From: VRUE01 sp033856195
Lineage (GTDB): Bacteria > Actinomycetota > Thermoleophilia > Solirubrobacterales > 70-9
Direction of reading: 5' to 3'
Assembly: GCA_033856195.1 (NCBI GenBank)
Contig: JAWVFL010000029.1
Span: 62,001-126,000, forward strand
DNA: 64,000 bases
The notes below the pieces were generated by a model that worked only from the letters and a program-made list of their open reading frames with translations, was not told the origin of the DNA and ran no database searches. Both the position numbers and the translations under genes were made by a program. Every line of letters begins with the position of its first letter. The stretch's first letter is position 1. Below are positions 18,509 to 26,139 of the stretch, one piece after another.

Positions 18509-19261
18509 GTGACGGAGCTGACCGAGAAGCAGGCCGACCTGTGCGAGCAGAGCACGACGGACTACTCGGACCTGCGTGCCTTCTTCATCAACTGCACGCT
18601 GAAGCGCAGTCCCGAGGTGTCGAATACGCAGGGGCTGATGGACATCTCGATGGAGATCATGCGGCGCAACGGGATGACGGTCGAGTGCATCCGCGCGGTC
18701 GACCACGAGATCGCCACCGGCGTCTGGCCCGACATGACCGAACACGGTTGGGACGTCGACGAGTGGCCGGCAATCTTCGAGAAAGTGATGGCCGCGGACA
18801 TCCTCGTGCTCGGCATGTCGATCTGGCTGGGGGAGAAGTCCTCGATCGCGACGCAGATCGTCGAGCGGCTCTACGGCAACTCGCACCTGCTCAACGACAC
18901 CGGCCAGTACGCCTACTACGGTCGCGTCGGCGGCTGCCTGGTGACCGGAAACGAGGACGGGGTCAAGCACTGCGCGATGAACGTCCTCTACTCGCTGCAG
19001 CACCTCGGCTACACGATCCCGCCCCAGGCAGATTCGGGGTGGATCGGCGAGGCGGGACCGGGGCCGTCATACCTCGATGAGGGCTCGGGCGGCCCGGAGA
19101 ACGACTTCACCAACCGCAACACCACCTTCGCCGCCTGGAACATGCTGCACCTAGCGCGGATGCTGAAGGACGCCGGCGGCATCCCGGCCCACGGCAACCA
19201 GCGCACCGAGTGGGACGCCGGCTGCCGCTTCGACTTCCCTAATCCCGAGCACCGCGCCTGA
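18509..19261 (+). CDS. Flavodoxin-family NAD(P)H-dependent oxidoreductase
   Basis: 250 aa, GTG start at 18509, six bases after the monooxygenase stop. The flavodoxin-like fold shows at LRAFFINCTLKRSPEVSNTQ (FMN phosphate loop), ADILVLGMSIWLGEKSSIATQIVERL (strand 3 and loop) and YGRVGGCLVTGNEDG (strand 4). The C-terminal 60 aa (AWNMLHLARMLKDAGGIPAHGN) are typical of the NADPH-dependent FMN reductase branch. It may supply reduced flavin or recycle a quinone-type product for its neighbour, an inference from spacing only. Confidence 0.82.
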   Translation: MTELTEKQADLCEQSTTDYSDLRAFFINCTLKRSPEVSNTQGLMDISMEIMRRNGMTVECIRAVDHEIATGVWPDMTEHGWDVDEWPAIFEKVMAADILVLGMSIWLGEKSSIATQIVERLYGNSHLLNDTGQYAYYGRVGGCLVTGNEDGVKHCAMNVLYSLQHLGYTIPPQADSGWIGEAGPGPSYLDEGSGGPENDFTNRNTTFAAWNMLHLARMLKDAGGIPAHGNQRTEWDAGCRFDFPNPEHRA

Positions 19262-19311
19262 GCGCGTAGCCGACTTTCACCCCCTTGGACTGGGGTCAAT
19301 GTCGGATGCGC

Positions 19312-20109
19312 TCAGGGGAGGAGAGCGATTGCCCGGCCGGGGCCGCCGCTGGCCACCGCGATCTTGACCGGGAGGAAGACGAAGGTGGCGTCGCGGGCGG
19401 GCAGGCGGTCGAGGTTGGTCAGCCCCTCGACGAAGAGCATCTCGCGGCTGAGTCCCGCACGGTGGACTTCGTTGCCCTCCTCGGCGGAGCCCATGCTCGG
19501 CGCGTCGATGCCGATCGTGGCGACGCCGCGCTCGTGCAGGAAGATCGCCACAGCGGCCTCCGGGGCGGGCCAGGCCGGTCGCGACTGCAGGACGACTGGC
19601 TCGTGCAGGAAGGCCCTGCCGGCCTCGCCCGCGACGTAGTGCTTGGACCAGCCGGTCAGCAGGAGGACGACCTCGCCGGCTTCGAAGCGCCCGTGCTCTG
19701 CCTCCCAGGCTTCGAGATGGGCGACCGTGATCGCGGGGCTGGCGCCGGGCTCGGCCTTCCCGTCCAGGTGGCGGAGGTCGACCACCGCAGCCGGGCCGAT
19801 CAGCTTCGAGAGGTCGAGCTTCTCAGCGCTGGCTTCGCCCAGCGGGCCCTCGTCCGGCAGTCCGGAGCCCGGCGGCGGGATGTAGTGAGAAGGAGCGTCG
19901 ACGTGGGTGCCGGCGTGCTCGTCGAGGATGATGAAGTGGGTGACGTAAGGGCCGAGTGAGCAGCTGCTCGCGCCGCTGGGAAGCTCGGTCTCCTCGTGCC
20001 AGCTCCAGTTCTTGTGGGCGAACGGCATGTGCTCCGGCCAGGTTGCCGGCAGATGCTCGGAGAGCGTGACCGAGAGGTCGACGATCTTGTCTGGGTCGGC
20101 TCCGATCAA
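19312..20109 (-). CDS. Cyclase / kynurenine formamidase-like hydrolase
   Basis: 265 aa. The family signature HAGTHVDAPSHY (H-x-GTH-x-D-x-P-x-H) near residue 65 holds the metal and catalytic residues. DLSVTLSEHLPATWP is the usual N-terminus, and GIDAPSMGSAEEGNEVHRAGLSREMLFVEGLTNLDRLP the C-terminal motif. Members hydrolyse N-formylkynurenine or act on isatin or polyketide substrates. Substrate unknown here. It precedes the exonuclease gene on the same strand with a 28-bp gap. Confidence 0.87.
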   Translation of the reverse strand: MIGADPDKIVDLSVTLSEHLPATWPEHMPFAHKNWSWHEETELPSGASSCSLGPYVTHFIILDEHAGTHVDAPSHYIPPPGSGLPDEGPLGEASAEKLDLSKLIGPAAVVDLRHLDGKAEPGASPAITVAHLEAWEAEHGRFEAGEVVLLLTGWSKHYVAGEAGRAFLHEPVVLQSRPAWPAPEAAVAIFLHERGVATIGIDAPSMGSAEEGNEVHRAGLSREMLFVEGLTNLDRLPARDATFVFLPVKIAVASGGPGRAIALLP

Positions 20110-20137
20110 GATGGTCGAAGTAGTACCACGGAGTTGC

Positions 20138-21022
20138 TCAGGCCTCAGCGAGGAGGCGCTCGGCGAGCCGGTTCATGCCGCGCTCGTGAGCTGCCTTGGC
20201 GGCGCCCACCCAGTCGGTCTCGCGGTCGGGGGGCGGCTTCACGCCCGCATCTCGCAGGGTGGCGATGTCCTTGAAGGCACGCAGGTCGCCGTCGGCCTCG
20301 ATCAGGGCGCCGCGCAGGGCGGGGCGGCGCTCGCGGATCGCGTTCTCGAGCACGGCCTCAAGCGATCCGTGCCGGCGCAGCAGCTCGGCGGCGGTCTTGG
20401 GACCGACTCCCTTGGCGCCGGGCAGGCCGTCGGAGGGGTCGCCCCGCAGGGCGATGAAGTCGGGTACCAGCTCGGGCGGAATCCCGTAACGCTCCTTTAC
20501 GCCGCTCGCGGTGACCTCTTCGGCGCCTTTCCCTTTGCCGCCGGTCTTCACGTAGAGGACCGTCACGCTCTCCCCGGCGCACTGGTACATGTCGCGATCG
20601 CCGGTCAGCAGCAGGGCACGCCCACCTGAATCGGCCTCCTTTTTCGCGTAGGTGCCGAGCAGGTCGTCGGCCTCGAGGTCCTCGCTCGTCGCAACGGTCC
20701 AGCCGAAGGCGGCAAAGAAGTCGCGGCTCGCGGCGAACTGCGGCGCGAGGTCATCCGGCATCGCCGCCTCACGCTCGGCGTGGTAGGCGGGATAGAGCTC
20801 AGTTCGGTAGGAGGCCGCGTCGGGACCGAAGCAGAGCACGACCGCACGCGGTTGGTGCAATTCCACCTCGCGCAGGACCAGGTTCGCCGTGCCGAGCAGC
20901 GCGTTGACGGGCCTGCCGTCCGGTCCCTTGATCGAGTCCGGCAGCGCGTAGAAAGCCCGGAAGAGCATCGATGGCGTGTCGACGGCGAGAAGCGGCCCGA
21001 CGCTCTTCGTCTCAGCTGCCAC
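20138..21022 (-). CDS. 5'-3' exonuclease (FEN/PolA N-terminal domain type)
   Basis: About 294 aa from GTG 21022. The frame stays open further upstream, but there it translates the Gly/Cys tail of the neighbour as low-complexity Ala/Val, so a short overlap is preferred. PIN-type core: LLAVDTPSMLFRAFYAL, then PRAVVLCFGPDAASYRTELYPAYHAER, then LEADDLLGTYAKKE and LLLTGDRDMYQC with the metal-binding acids. The helix-3-turn-helix DNA-binding motif is DGLPGAKGVGPKTAAELL. Stand-alone paralogues of the PolA 5'-nuclease remove flaps and RNA primers. Overlap with the upstream gene suggests coupling. Confidence 0.88.
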   Translation of the reverse strand: MAAETKSVGPLLAVDTPSMLFRAFYALPDSIKGPDGRPVNALLGTANLVLREVELHQPRAVVLCFGPDAASYRTELYPAYHAEREAAMPDDLAPQFAASRDFFAAFGWTVATSEDLEADDLLGTYAKKEADSGGRALLLTGDRDMYQCAGESVTVLYVKTGGKGKGAEEVTASGVKERYGIPPELVPDFIALRGDPSDGLPGAKGVGPKTAAELLRRHGSLEAVLENAIRERRPALRGALIEADGDLRAFKDIATLRDAGVKPPPDRETDWVGAAKAAHERGMNRLAERLLAEA

Positions 21023-21674
21023 CGCCACCGCACCCTCCACCGCCGCATCCGCCCCCGCTGCAGCCTGAGCTGTTTCCACCACCACCGCAGCCCCCACTAC
21101 CGCCGCCGCCGCTATCACCGCCAACCCCGCAGCCTCCGACGCCGTAGATCCCCGCCCCGGCGACCGCCGTCGTGCCGCGCACGGCGCTTAGCTGGAGACC
21201 GTCGATGCCGAGAGGTTCGTCGATTCCCAGATTTTCGTCGAGGTCCCAGAGCACCGATTCCTCCTCGCTGCCCGCATCGGAGTGGTCCCAGGCACGGATC
21301 GTGTTAGCGAGTGCGTCCCCCATCGGGGTCGACATTGCGTCATCGGGGGTGTGGTGCAGGTAGGCGCCGAAAGCCGCGTCGCAGAAGGTCTCGTAAGCGA
21401 TCGTATCGAGGATGAACTCATGCCAGGCCTCGTCGGTCGCCCGCGACGGCATGCCGAGCACCATCCGCCCGCGCCAGGCGCAGCAGATGAACCACTCGCG
21501 CAGGCCACGTTCGACCAGCGCCCAATCGCCATCGCCCAGCCCGGCGTGCTTGCGGCGCACACGCCGGGAGATATGCGGCGGGAACTCGTAGGCGAGGATG
21601 AACTCCTCCGCTTTGCGGGCGGCACGCTTGCGCCTCGCGATGGTCAGGCGGCTAGCTCTTCGTCGCATGGGCAT
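21012..21674 (-). CDS. Conserved hypothetical protein with Gly/Cys-rich tail
   Basis: 220 aa. The N-terminal 170 aa are helical and basic at first (RRRASRLTIARRKRAARKAEEF). They contain MPSRATDEAWHEFILDTIAYETFCDAAFGAYLHHTP, a D-x-x-WH-x-FIL plus HHTP pattern like bacterial and plant glycine-rich-domain proteins. The last 45 residues are almost only Gly, Cys and Ser (GGCGGGGNSSGCSGGGC and similar). The tail resembles those of TIGR04222-type proteins. Function unknown; the tail could bind metal or be a modification substrate. Its stop lies inside the start of the exonuclease gene. Confidence 0.7.
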   Translation of the reverse strand: MPMRRRASRLTIARRKRAARKAEEFILAYEFPPHISRRVRRKHAGLGDGDWALVERGLREWFICCAWRGRMVLGMPSRATDEAWHEFILDTIAYETFCDAAFGAYLHHTPDDAMSTPMGDALANTIRAWDHSDAGSEEESVLWDLDENLGIDEPLGIDGLQLSAVRGTTAVAGAGIYGVGGCGVGGDSGGGGSGGCGGGGNSSGCSGGGCGGGGCGGGGS

Positions 21675-21760
21675 TCGGCGAAAGAGTAGGGGCCGCTGAC
21701 GAATCGGTCCCGTCGACCGCCGGTGGCCGAAGCACGCGCTCCACTACGGTTAGCGCCGCC

Positions 21761-22531
21761 GTGAGAGACGAGGCGCTGCACATCGAGGAGCTGGTCAAGC
21801 GCTACCCGACCGGGGTGGAGGCGCTGCGCGGTGTCTCGTTGCAGATCAAAGAGGGAGAGCTCTTCGGGTTGCTGGGCCCGAACGGAGCGGGAAAGTCGAC
21901 CCTGATCCATTGCACGACCGGGCTGGCACAACCGACGTCGGGCGCGATCCACGTCTTTGGACACGATGCGATCGACGATTACGGCGAGGCGCGGCAGGCG
22001 GTCGGGCTTGCTCCCCAGGAGCTGAACCTCGACTGGTTCCTCACGGTCGAGGAGACGCTCGACTACCACGCGGGCTACTTCGGGATGCCGAAGCGCGAGC
22101 GTCGCGAGCGCGCCAAGGAGCTGCTCGAGACCTTCTCACTGACCGAGAAGCGCGACGAGCGTACCCGCACCCTCTCGGGTGGGATGAAGCGCCGCCTGAT
22201 CCTGGCCCGAGCGGTGATGCATCGGCCGCGCCTGCTGATCCTCGACGAGCCGACCGCCGGCGTCGACGTCGAGCTGCGGCTGGAGCTCTGGCACTACGTG
22301 CAGCGGATCAACCAGGAGGGGACGACGATCCTGCTCACCACGCACTACCTCGAGGAGGCCGAACAGCTCTGCGACCGGATCGCCTTCATCAACGAAGGCC
22401 AGATCGTCGGCAAGGGAACCAGCTCGGAGCTCGCCGCCCGCTACGGCGTCGACAGCCTGGAGGACGCTTACCTGGCCCTGGTCGGCCGCAAGGAGCTTTC
22501 CCGCTCCCACGCCGAGGTAATCACTCCGTGA
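21761..22531 (+). CDS. ABC-2 type exporter ATP-binding protein (YadG/NodI-like)
   Basis: 256 aa, GTG start. Walker A GPNGAGKSTLI near residue 38, Q-loop VGLAPQELNLDW, signature LSGGMKRRL, Walker B LLILDEPTAGVD, H-loop LLTTHYLEEAEQLCDR. The APQELNLD segment and the overall length match the YadG/NodI subgroup. Its stop overlaps the permease GTG by 4 bases, so a single operon encodes one heteromeric exporter. Substrate unknown. Confidence 0.92.
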   Translation: MRDEALHIEELVKRYPTGVEALRGVSLQIKEGELFGLLGPNGAGKSTLIHCTTGLAQPTSGAIHVFGHDAIDDYGEARQAVGLAPQELNLDWFLTVEETLDYHAGYFGMPKRERRERAKELLETFSLTEKRDERTRTLSGGMKRRLILARAVMHRPRLLILDEPTAGVDVELRLELWHYVQRINQEGTTILLTTHYLEEAEQLCDRIAFINEGQIVGKGTSSELAARYGVDSLEDAYLALVGRKELSRSHAEVITP

Positions 22532-23295
22532 GCGCTGCTCAGATCCGCTTCGCGACGCTCTGGCGCCGCGAGGTCAACCGCTTTATGAAGATCAAGAAGC
22601 AGACGCTGGGCGCGCCGCTGCTGGAAACCTTCCTCTACATCTCGGTCTTCGGCGCCGCGCTCGGCTCGCGGATCAAGCAGCTGCACGGGATCGATTACGT
22701 CGTCTTCGTCATCCCCGGCCTGATCATGATGTCGCTCTCGATCAACGCCTTCGCCAACAACTCCTCCTCGATCCTGCAGCAGAAGTTCCAGGGGGCGATC
22801 CAGGACCAGCTCTCCTCGCCGGCTTCGCCGCTCGAGCTGCTGCTCGCCTTCACCTTTGGCGGCTTCATGCGCGGGCTGATCGTCGCGGGGCTGACCTTCA
22901 TCGTCGCCTCGCTGCTCGTCGACCTGCCGGTCGACCACATTCTGGTGTTGGTCCCGTCCCTCTTCCTCGTCGGCTTCTTCTTCTCCCAGCTGGGGGTGCT
23001 GACCGGAGTCCGGGCCGAACAGTTCGACGACGTCGCCTTCGTCCAGACCTTCGTCCTGACGCCGCTGATCTTCCTCGGTGGCGTCTTTTACTCGGCGACG
23101 CTGCTGCCACAGCCGTTCGAGACGCTGACCCACTTCAACCCGATCTACTACATGATCAATCTGGTCCGCTATGGCTTCGTCGGCTTCAGCGAAGTCAGCA
23201 TCGCCCTCTCCCTGCTGGCCCTCACCGCGGCCACGGCGGCGCTCTTCGCCGTCAACCTGCGCCTCTTCTCGCGCGGCTACCGCCTCCGCGACTAG
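22528..23295 (+). CDS. ABC-2 type transporter permease (YadH/NodJ-like)
   Basis: 255 aa with six predicted membrane spans. An N-terminal RFATLWRREVNRFMKIKKQTLGAPLLETFLYI precedes span 1. Later motifs (SINAFANNSSSILQQKFQGAIQDQLSSPASPLELLLAF, PLIFLGGVFYSATLLP, HFNPIYYMINLVRYGFVG) are characteristic of YadH/NodJ permeases. It starts inside the stop of the ATPase gene. The last 4 bp overlap the convergent cutA. Confidence 0.9.
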   Translation: MSAAQIRFATLWRREVNRFMKIKKQTLGAPLLETFLYISVFGAALGSRIKQLHGIDYVVFVIPGLIMMSLSINAFANNSSSILQQKFQGAIQDQLSSPASPLELLLAFTFGGFMRGLIVAGLTFIVASLLVDLPVDHILVLVPSLFLVGFFFSQLGVLTGVRAEQFDDVAFVQTFVLTPLIFLGGVFYSATLLPQPFETLTHFNPIYYMINLVRYGFVGFSEVSIALSLLALTAATAALFAVNLRLFSRGYRLRD

Positions 23296-23609
23296 CCGAC
23301 GCTGGCGCTGATCCAGTCCAGGTAGCCCTTGCTGCCGGCAAGGACCGGGATCGCGAGGATCTCAGGCTCCTCGTAGGAGTGCACGGCGCGGATCGCGGCC
23401 TCGACCTCCTCGTAGAGCCGTGCCTCGGTCTTCGCCAGGCATTGCCACTCGCGCTCTTGCTCGAGCTTGCCCTGCCAGCGGTAGCGGCTGTCGATCGGAC
23501 CGACGGTCTGCACGCAGGCGGCAAGGCGCTGCTCGAGCAGGGCGGCGCCGATCCTCTCCGCCTCCGCCTCCGAGCCGGCGGTGGTCAGCACCTGGATGTA
23601 CTCGGCCAT
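23292..23609 (-). CDS. cutA: Divalent-cation tolerance protein CutA
   Basis: 105 aa, the normal CutA length. Core motifs: QVLTTAGSEAEAERIGAALLEQRLAACVQ near the start, the strand YRWQGKLEQEREWQCLAKT and the C-terminal HSYEEPEILAIPVLAGSKGYLDWI. CutA forms a ferredoxin-like trimer tied to copper tolerance; the mechanism is debated. The gene lies on the minus strand, 17 bp downstream of the STAS gene and likely in the same transcript. Confidence 0.93.
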   Translation of the reverse strand: MAEYIQVLTTAGSEAEAERIGAALLEQRLAACVQTVGPIDSRYRWQGKLEQEREWQCLAKTEARLYEEVEAAIRAVHSYEEPEILAIPVLAGSKGYLDWISASVG

Positions 23610-23626
23610 CTCCCGGCGGCTGGCGA

Positions 23627-23971
23627 CTACGCCTCGGCGAGAGGCAGCCGCTCGGCCAAGCCGGTCAGCTCGAGCACCCGGGTCACGGCGGGGGAGGCGC
23701 TGGGAATGAAGCTGACCCTGACGCCGCCCTCGTTGCGGCTGAGGGCGGAGACCAGCAGGGCGATCCCGGTGGAGTCGATGAACTCCAGCTCGCGCATGTC
23801 GACCACGACGGGTGTGGAGGGATCTTCGAGGGAGGCCTGCAATGCGCTCTCGGCAGTGGCCGCGTTGGCCAAGTCGAGCTCGCCGGCAAAGGCAATCACG
23901 CGGCTTTCGCCGTTCTCCACACTGCGAACGACGAGTGTTCCATCGGCGATTTCGCGCTGCTCGCTGGGCAT
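23627..23971 (-). CDS. STAS-domain anti-sigma factor antagonist
   Basis: 114 aa. The STAS fold shows in VIAFAGELDLANAATAESALQ, VVVDMRELEFIDSTGIALLVSAL and VRVSFIPSASPAVTRVLELTGL. The Ser in IDSTGIAL (about residue 66-67) is the residue phosphorylated by anti-sigma kinases in RsbV/SpoIIAA proteins. It would release a sigma-B/SigF-type factor when unphosphorylated. No kinase or sigma gene is adjacent, but three sigma-B-like promoters lie within the next 3 kb. Confidence 0.88.
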   Translation of the reverse strand: MPSEQREIADGTLVVRSVENGESRVIAFAGELDLANAATAESALQASLEDPSTPVVVDMRELEFIDSTGIALLVSALSRNEGGVRVSFIPSASPAVTRVLELTGLAERLPLAEA

Positions 23972-24077
23972 TTTGCTGCGTCCCTGAACGGATCCTGTCT
24001 AACGATAGCCGCGATTGCCGCGTCCATGGTCAGGGTACCGGAAGCACACCCACAAGCAACCGAGGAGCGATGCGACC

Positions 24078-24590
24078 ATGGAGGCCAGCACCAGTCCCAG
24101 CAAGGGCATATTCGACGGCGCAAACGCCGAGGCACGGCAGCATGTGATCGAGCTGCTGACCAAGGCGTACTGGATGGAGATAGAGACGGTGATGAGCTAT
24201 CTCGCCGCCGCCACCAACCTCGACGGTGTGCGTGCTCAGGAGATCAAGCAGTCGCTGGAGGAGGATGTCGAAGAGGAGCTCGGCCACGCGCGCGACTTCG
24301 CCCGGCGGATCAAGGAGCTCTATGGCGTCGTACCGGGGTCCGAAGCCTTTGCCGCCGAACAGTCGTACCTGCAGCCCCCGGACGAGCAGATCGACGTCGT
24401 GCACGTGATCCGCGGCGTGATCAAGGCCGAGACCGGGGCGATCGAGCACTACACGCGGATCATCGAGGAGACCGATCAGCTCGACCCCGTGACCCAGGAC
24501 ATGGTGATCGACATCCTTCGCGACGAGCAGGCCCACCGCCGGCTCTTCGAGGGCTTCCTGCGCGAGTACGAGTTCGAGGGCTCGGCGTAA
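24078..24590 (+). CDS. Ferritin-like/bacterioferritin-type diiron protein
   Basis: 170 aa from ATG 24078 (GAGGAGCG upstream). Four-helix bundle with diiron carboxylates: a Glu in AYWMEIETVMSYLAA, E-x-x-H in EEDVEEELGHARDFA, a Glu in VIKAETGAIEHYTRI and E-x-x-H in DILRDEQAHRRLFEG. The YLQPPDEQIDVVHVIRG linker is typical of the DUF892/bacterioferritin-like stress group. It would store or oxidise iron or quench peroxide. It precedes the 76-aa gene, which has its own promoter. Confidence 0.82.
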   Translation: MEASTSPSKGIFDGANAEARQHVIELLTKAYWMEIETVMSYLAAATNLDGVRAQEIKQSLEEDVEEELGHARDFARRIKELYGVVPGSEAFAAEQSYLQPPDEQIDVVHVIRGVIKAETGAIEHYTRIIEETDQLDPVTQDMVIDILRDEQAHRRLFEGFLREYEFEGSA

Positions 24591-24602
24591 ATCCAAGTCA
24601 GG

Positions 24603-24626
24603 GTTTGAGGCGTGTCCAGCGGGTAG
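24603..24626 (+). promoter_or_regulatory. Sigma-B/SigF-like promoter of the 76-aa gene
   Basis: GTTT (24603-24606), a 14-bp spacer and GGGTAG (24621-24626) fit the actinobacterial stress-sigma pattern GTTT-N14-16-GGGTAT. The start codon is 40 bp downstream, with AGGAGG between. Confidence 0.5.
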
Positions 24627-24665
24627 CCGTGAGGACGGACGTAACCGACTTGCTAGGAGGAGACA

Positions 24666-24896
24666 ATGGCGGTTCAAGAGGCTGGCGAGATCACCGGGAC
24701 CAAGGACAAGGATTACAACGTCATTTGGTTCACGGAGCAGTGCCTTGGCAATGTGCTGCGGCTCGAGACTTACATCGAAGACGCCGATCGTGAGGGGGAC
24801 AGCGAGTTGGCCGAGCTTTTCCGCCGCGCGCAGGAGACGAGCCGCAAGGGCGCCGAGCAGGGCAAGGGCCTGCTGCGCAAACGACTTGCCGCCTGA
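24666..24896 (+). CDS. Small conserved-type helical protein, unknown function
   Basis: 76 aa with a strong ribosome site (AGGAGG, 5 bp before ATG). Sequence is acidic-basic amphipathic: an N-terminal GTKDKDYNVIWFTEQCLGNVLRLETYIEDA segment, then a helix ELAELFRRAQETSRKGAEQGKGLLRKRL. One Cys, no signal peptide, no membrane span. I do not recognise a characterised family. Its position after a diiron protein and a stress-type promoter suggests a stress role. Confidence 0.75.
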   Translation: MAVQEAGEITGTKDKDYNVIWFTEQCLGNVLRLETYIEDADREGDSELAELFRRAQETSRKGAEQGKGLLRKRLAA

Positions 24897-24970
24897 CCGC
24901 TCGTCTCATCTCGATTTGCCGGCGACGGTCCCTCTTGGTGCGCGGGGCTGTCGCCGGTCTCGTTTGGGGA

Positions 24971-25695
24971 TCAGGACAAGCCGCGTCGCAGCTTCAAGGC
25001 GTTGCGCGGTGCGAACGTCTGCCAGTCGTTGTTGAGGTAGACGAAGACTTCGCGGCGTGCCCGCCAGGCGGCGATGCGCCGGCGCCAGGTTTCGAGCTCG
25101 GCGTCCGAGTAGTTGCCCTGCCGGCCACGGCTGCCGAAGTGCAGTCGCAGGTAGGCGATCGGACCGACTGGGGAGGCTTCGGGAAGAGGCCGCCGGCGAT
25201 CGTCGCCGAGCACGAGGCTCGCCCCGTGCGCTTCGAGCAGCTCGTAGACGCTGGGCTTGAACCAGCTGGGGTGACGGAACTCGAAGCAATGTCGAGCCCG
25301 GGGCATGGCGGCGAGCGCGGTCGCGAGGATCTCGTCGTCGCGTTGAAAGCTCTCCGGTAGCTGCCAGAGAATGGGACCGAGCTTGCCGGCTTCGCGCAGG
25401 GGCTCGAGCGGCTCCCAGAAGCGCGACAGCCCCGTGGCGAGATCGCGCAGGCGGCGCATGTGGGTCAGGTAGCGGCTGCCCTTGACCGCGAAGAGGAAGC
25501 CGTCTGGCGCCTGCTCTGCCCAGCTGGCCACGGTCTCCCGCTTGGGCAGGCGGTAGAAGGTCGCGTTCAGCTCGACCGTGTCGAAGATCGAGGCGTAGTA
25601 CTCAAACCAACGCGAGCTGGCGTCTTCTCCGGGTAGAAGGTGCCGCGCCATTCGCGGTAACTCCATCCCGAGCAGCCGATTCGGACCGGGTGCAC
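24971..25695 (-). pseudogene. DUF72 protein gene broken by a frameshift
   Basis: The N-terminus (VRIGCSGWSYREWRGTFYPEKTPA) is read in one frame from GTG 25695. The rest (SRWFEYYASIFDTVELNATFYRLPKRETV through NDWQTFAPRNALKL) is read in another. The switch lies between 25615 and 25616, where one extra base after GC would restore an Ala codon and join ...TPA to SRWFEYY. Without that base, translation stops early. DUF72 proteins (YecE-like) have a TIM-barrel fold and unknown function. Either a true loss-of-function mutation or a sequencing error. The downstream part is otherwise intact. Confidence 0.85.
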
Positions 25696-25733
25696 GGACG
25701 GGATATACCCGCCGGGCGGTCGCCGGAATCGAT

Positions 25734-25758
25734 GTTCGAGGTTGCCTGCGGCGGGTAG
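25734..25758 (+). promoter_or_regulatory. Sigma-B/SigF-like promoter of the 112-aa gene
   Basis: GTTC (25734-25737), a 15-bp spacer and GGGTAG (25753-25758). The GCGGGTAGC-GTG-GG-CG context is shared with the site at 24603-24626. The ATG is 38 bp downstream. Confidence 0.45.
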
Positions 25759-25795
25759 CTGTGCGGTCGACGATCGACGCGTGAAAGGAGCATCG

Positions 25796-26134
25796 ATGCC
25801 ACCGCGTGGAGTGAAAAAAGGGAGCAAGCGAGCTCGTCAGTACGAGCACATCAGGAAGAGCGAGAAGAAAGCCGGTCGCTCCGAGGGGCGTGCGGAGGAG
25901 ATCGCCGCACGGGCGGTCAACAAGGAAAAGGCCCGCTCGGGCGAATCGCGCAGCAGATCGCGGAGCTCGACCCGGGGCCGCTCGGCGAGCAGTCGAGGTG
26001 GCAGTCAATCTGGCAAAGGGCCGGGTGGGCGCACTCGCGAACAGCTCTACAACGACGCCCGCAAGCTGGGCATCGAAGGCCGCTCGAAGATGAACAAGAC
26101 GCAGCTGCAGCGGGCGGTCGCGGGCGCGAGCTAG
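25796..26134 (+). CDS. Basic plasmid-stabilisation-like protein with Rho-N/SAP-like C-terminus
   Basis: 112 aa from ATG 25796 with AAAGGAG upstream. The N-terminal half (GVKKGSKRARQYEHIRKSEKKAGRSEGRAEEIAARAVNKEKA) matches the small stress proteins often labelled plasmid stabilisation protein. A Ser/Arg/Gly-rich linker follows. The C-terminal 30 aa (GGRTREQLYNDARKLGIEGRSKMNKTQLQRAV) are a SAP/Rho-N-type helical nucleic-acid-binding motif. Strongly basic, so probably DNA or RNA binding. The stress promoter supports a survival role. Confidence 0.75.
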   Translation: MPPRGVKKGSKRARQYEHIRKSEKKAGRSEGRAEEIAARAVNKEKARSGESRSRSRSSTRGRSASSRGGSQSGKGPGGRTREQLYNDARKLGIEGRSKMNKTQLQRAVAGAS

Positions 26135-26139
26135 GCCCG

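Noticed and set aside
22468..23133. Long minus-strand frame opposite the ABC permease
   Set aside because: It is antisense to a clear six-span permease, with Gln/Asp/Arg-rich composition typical of a shadow frame.
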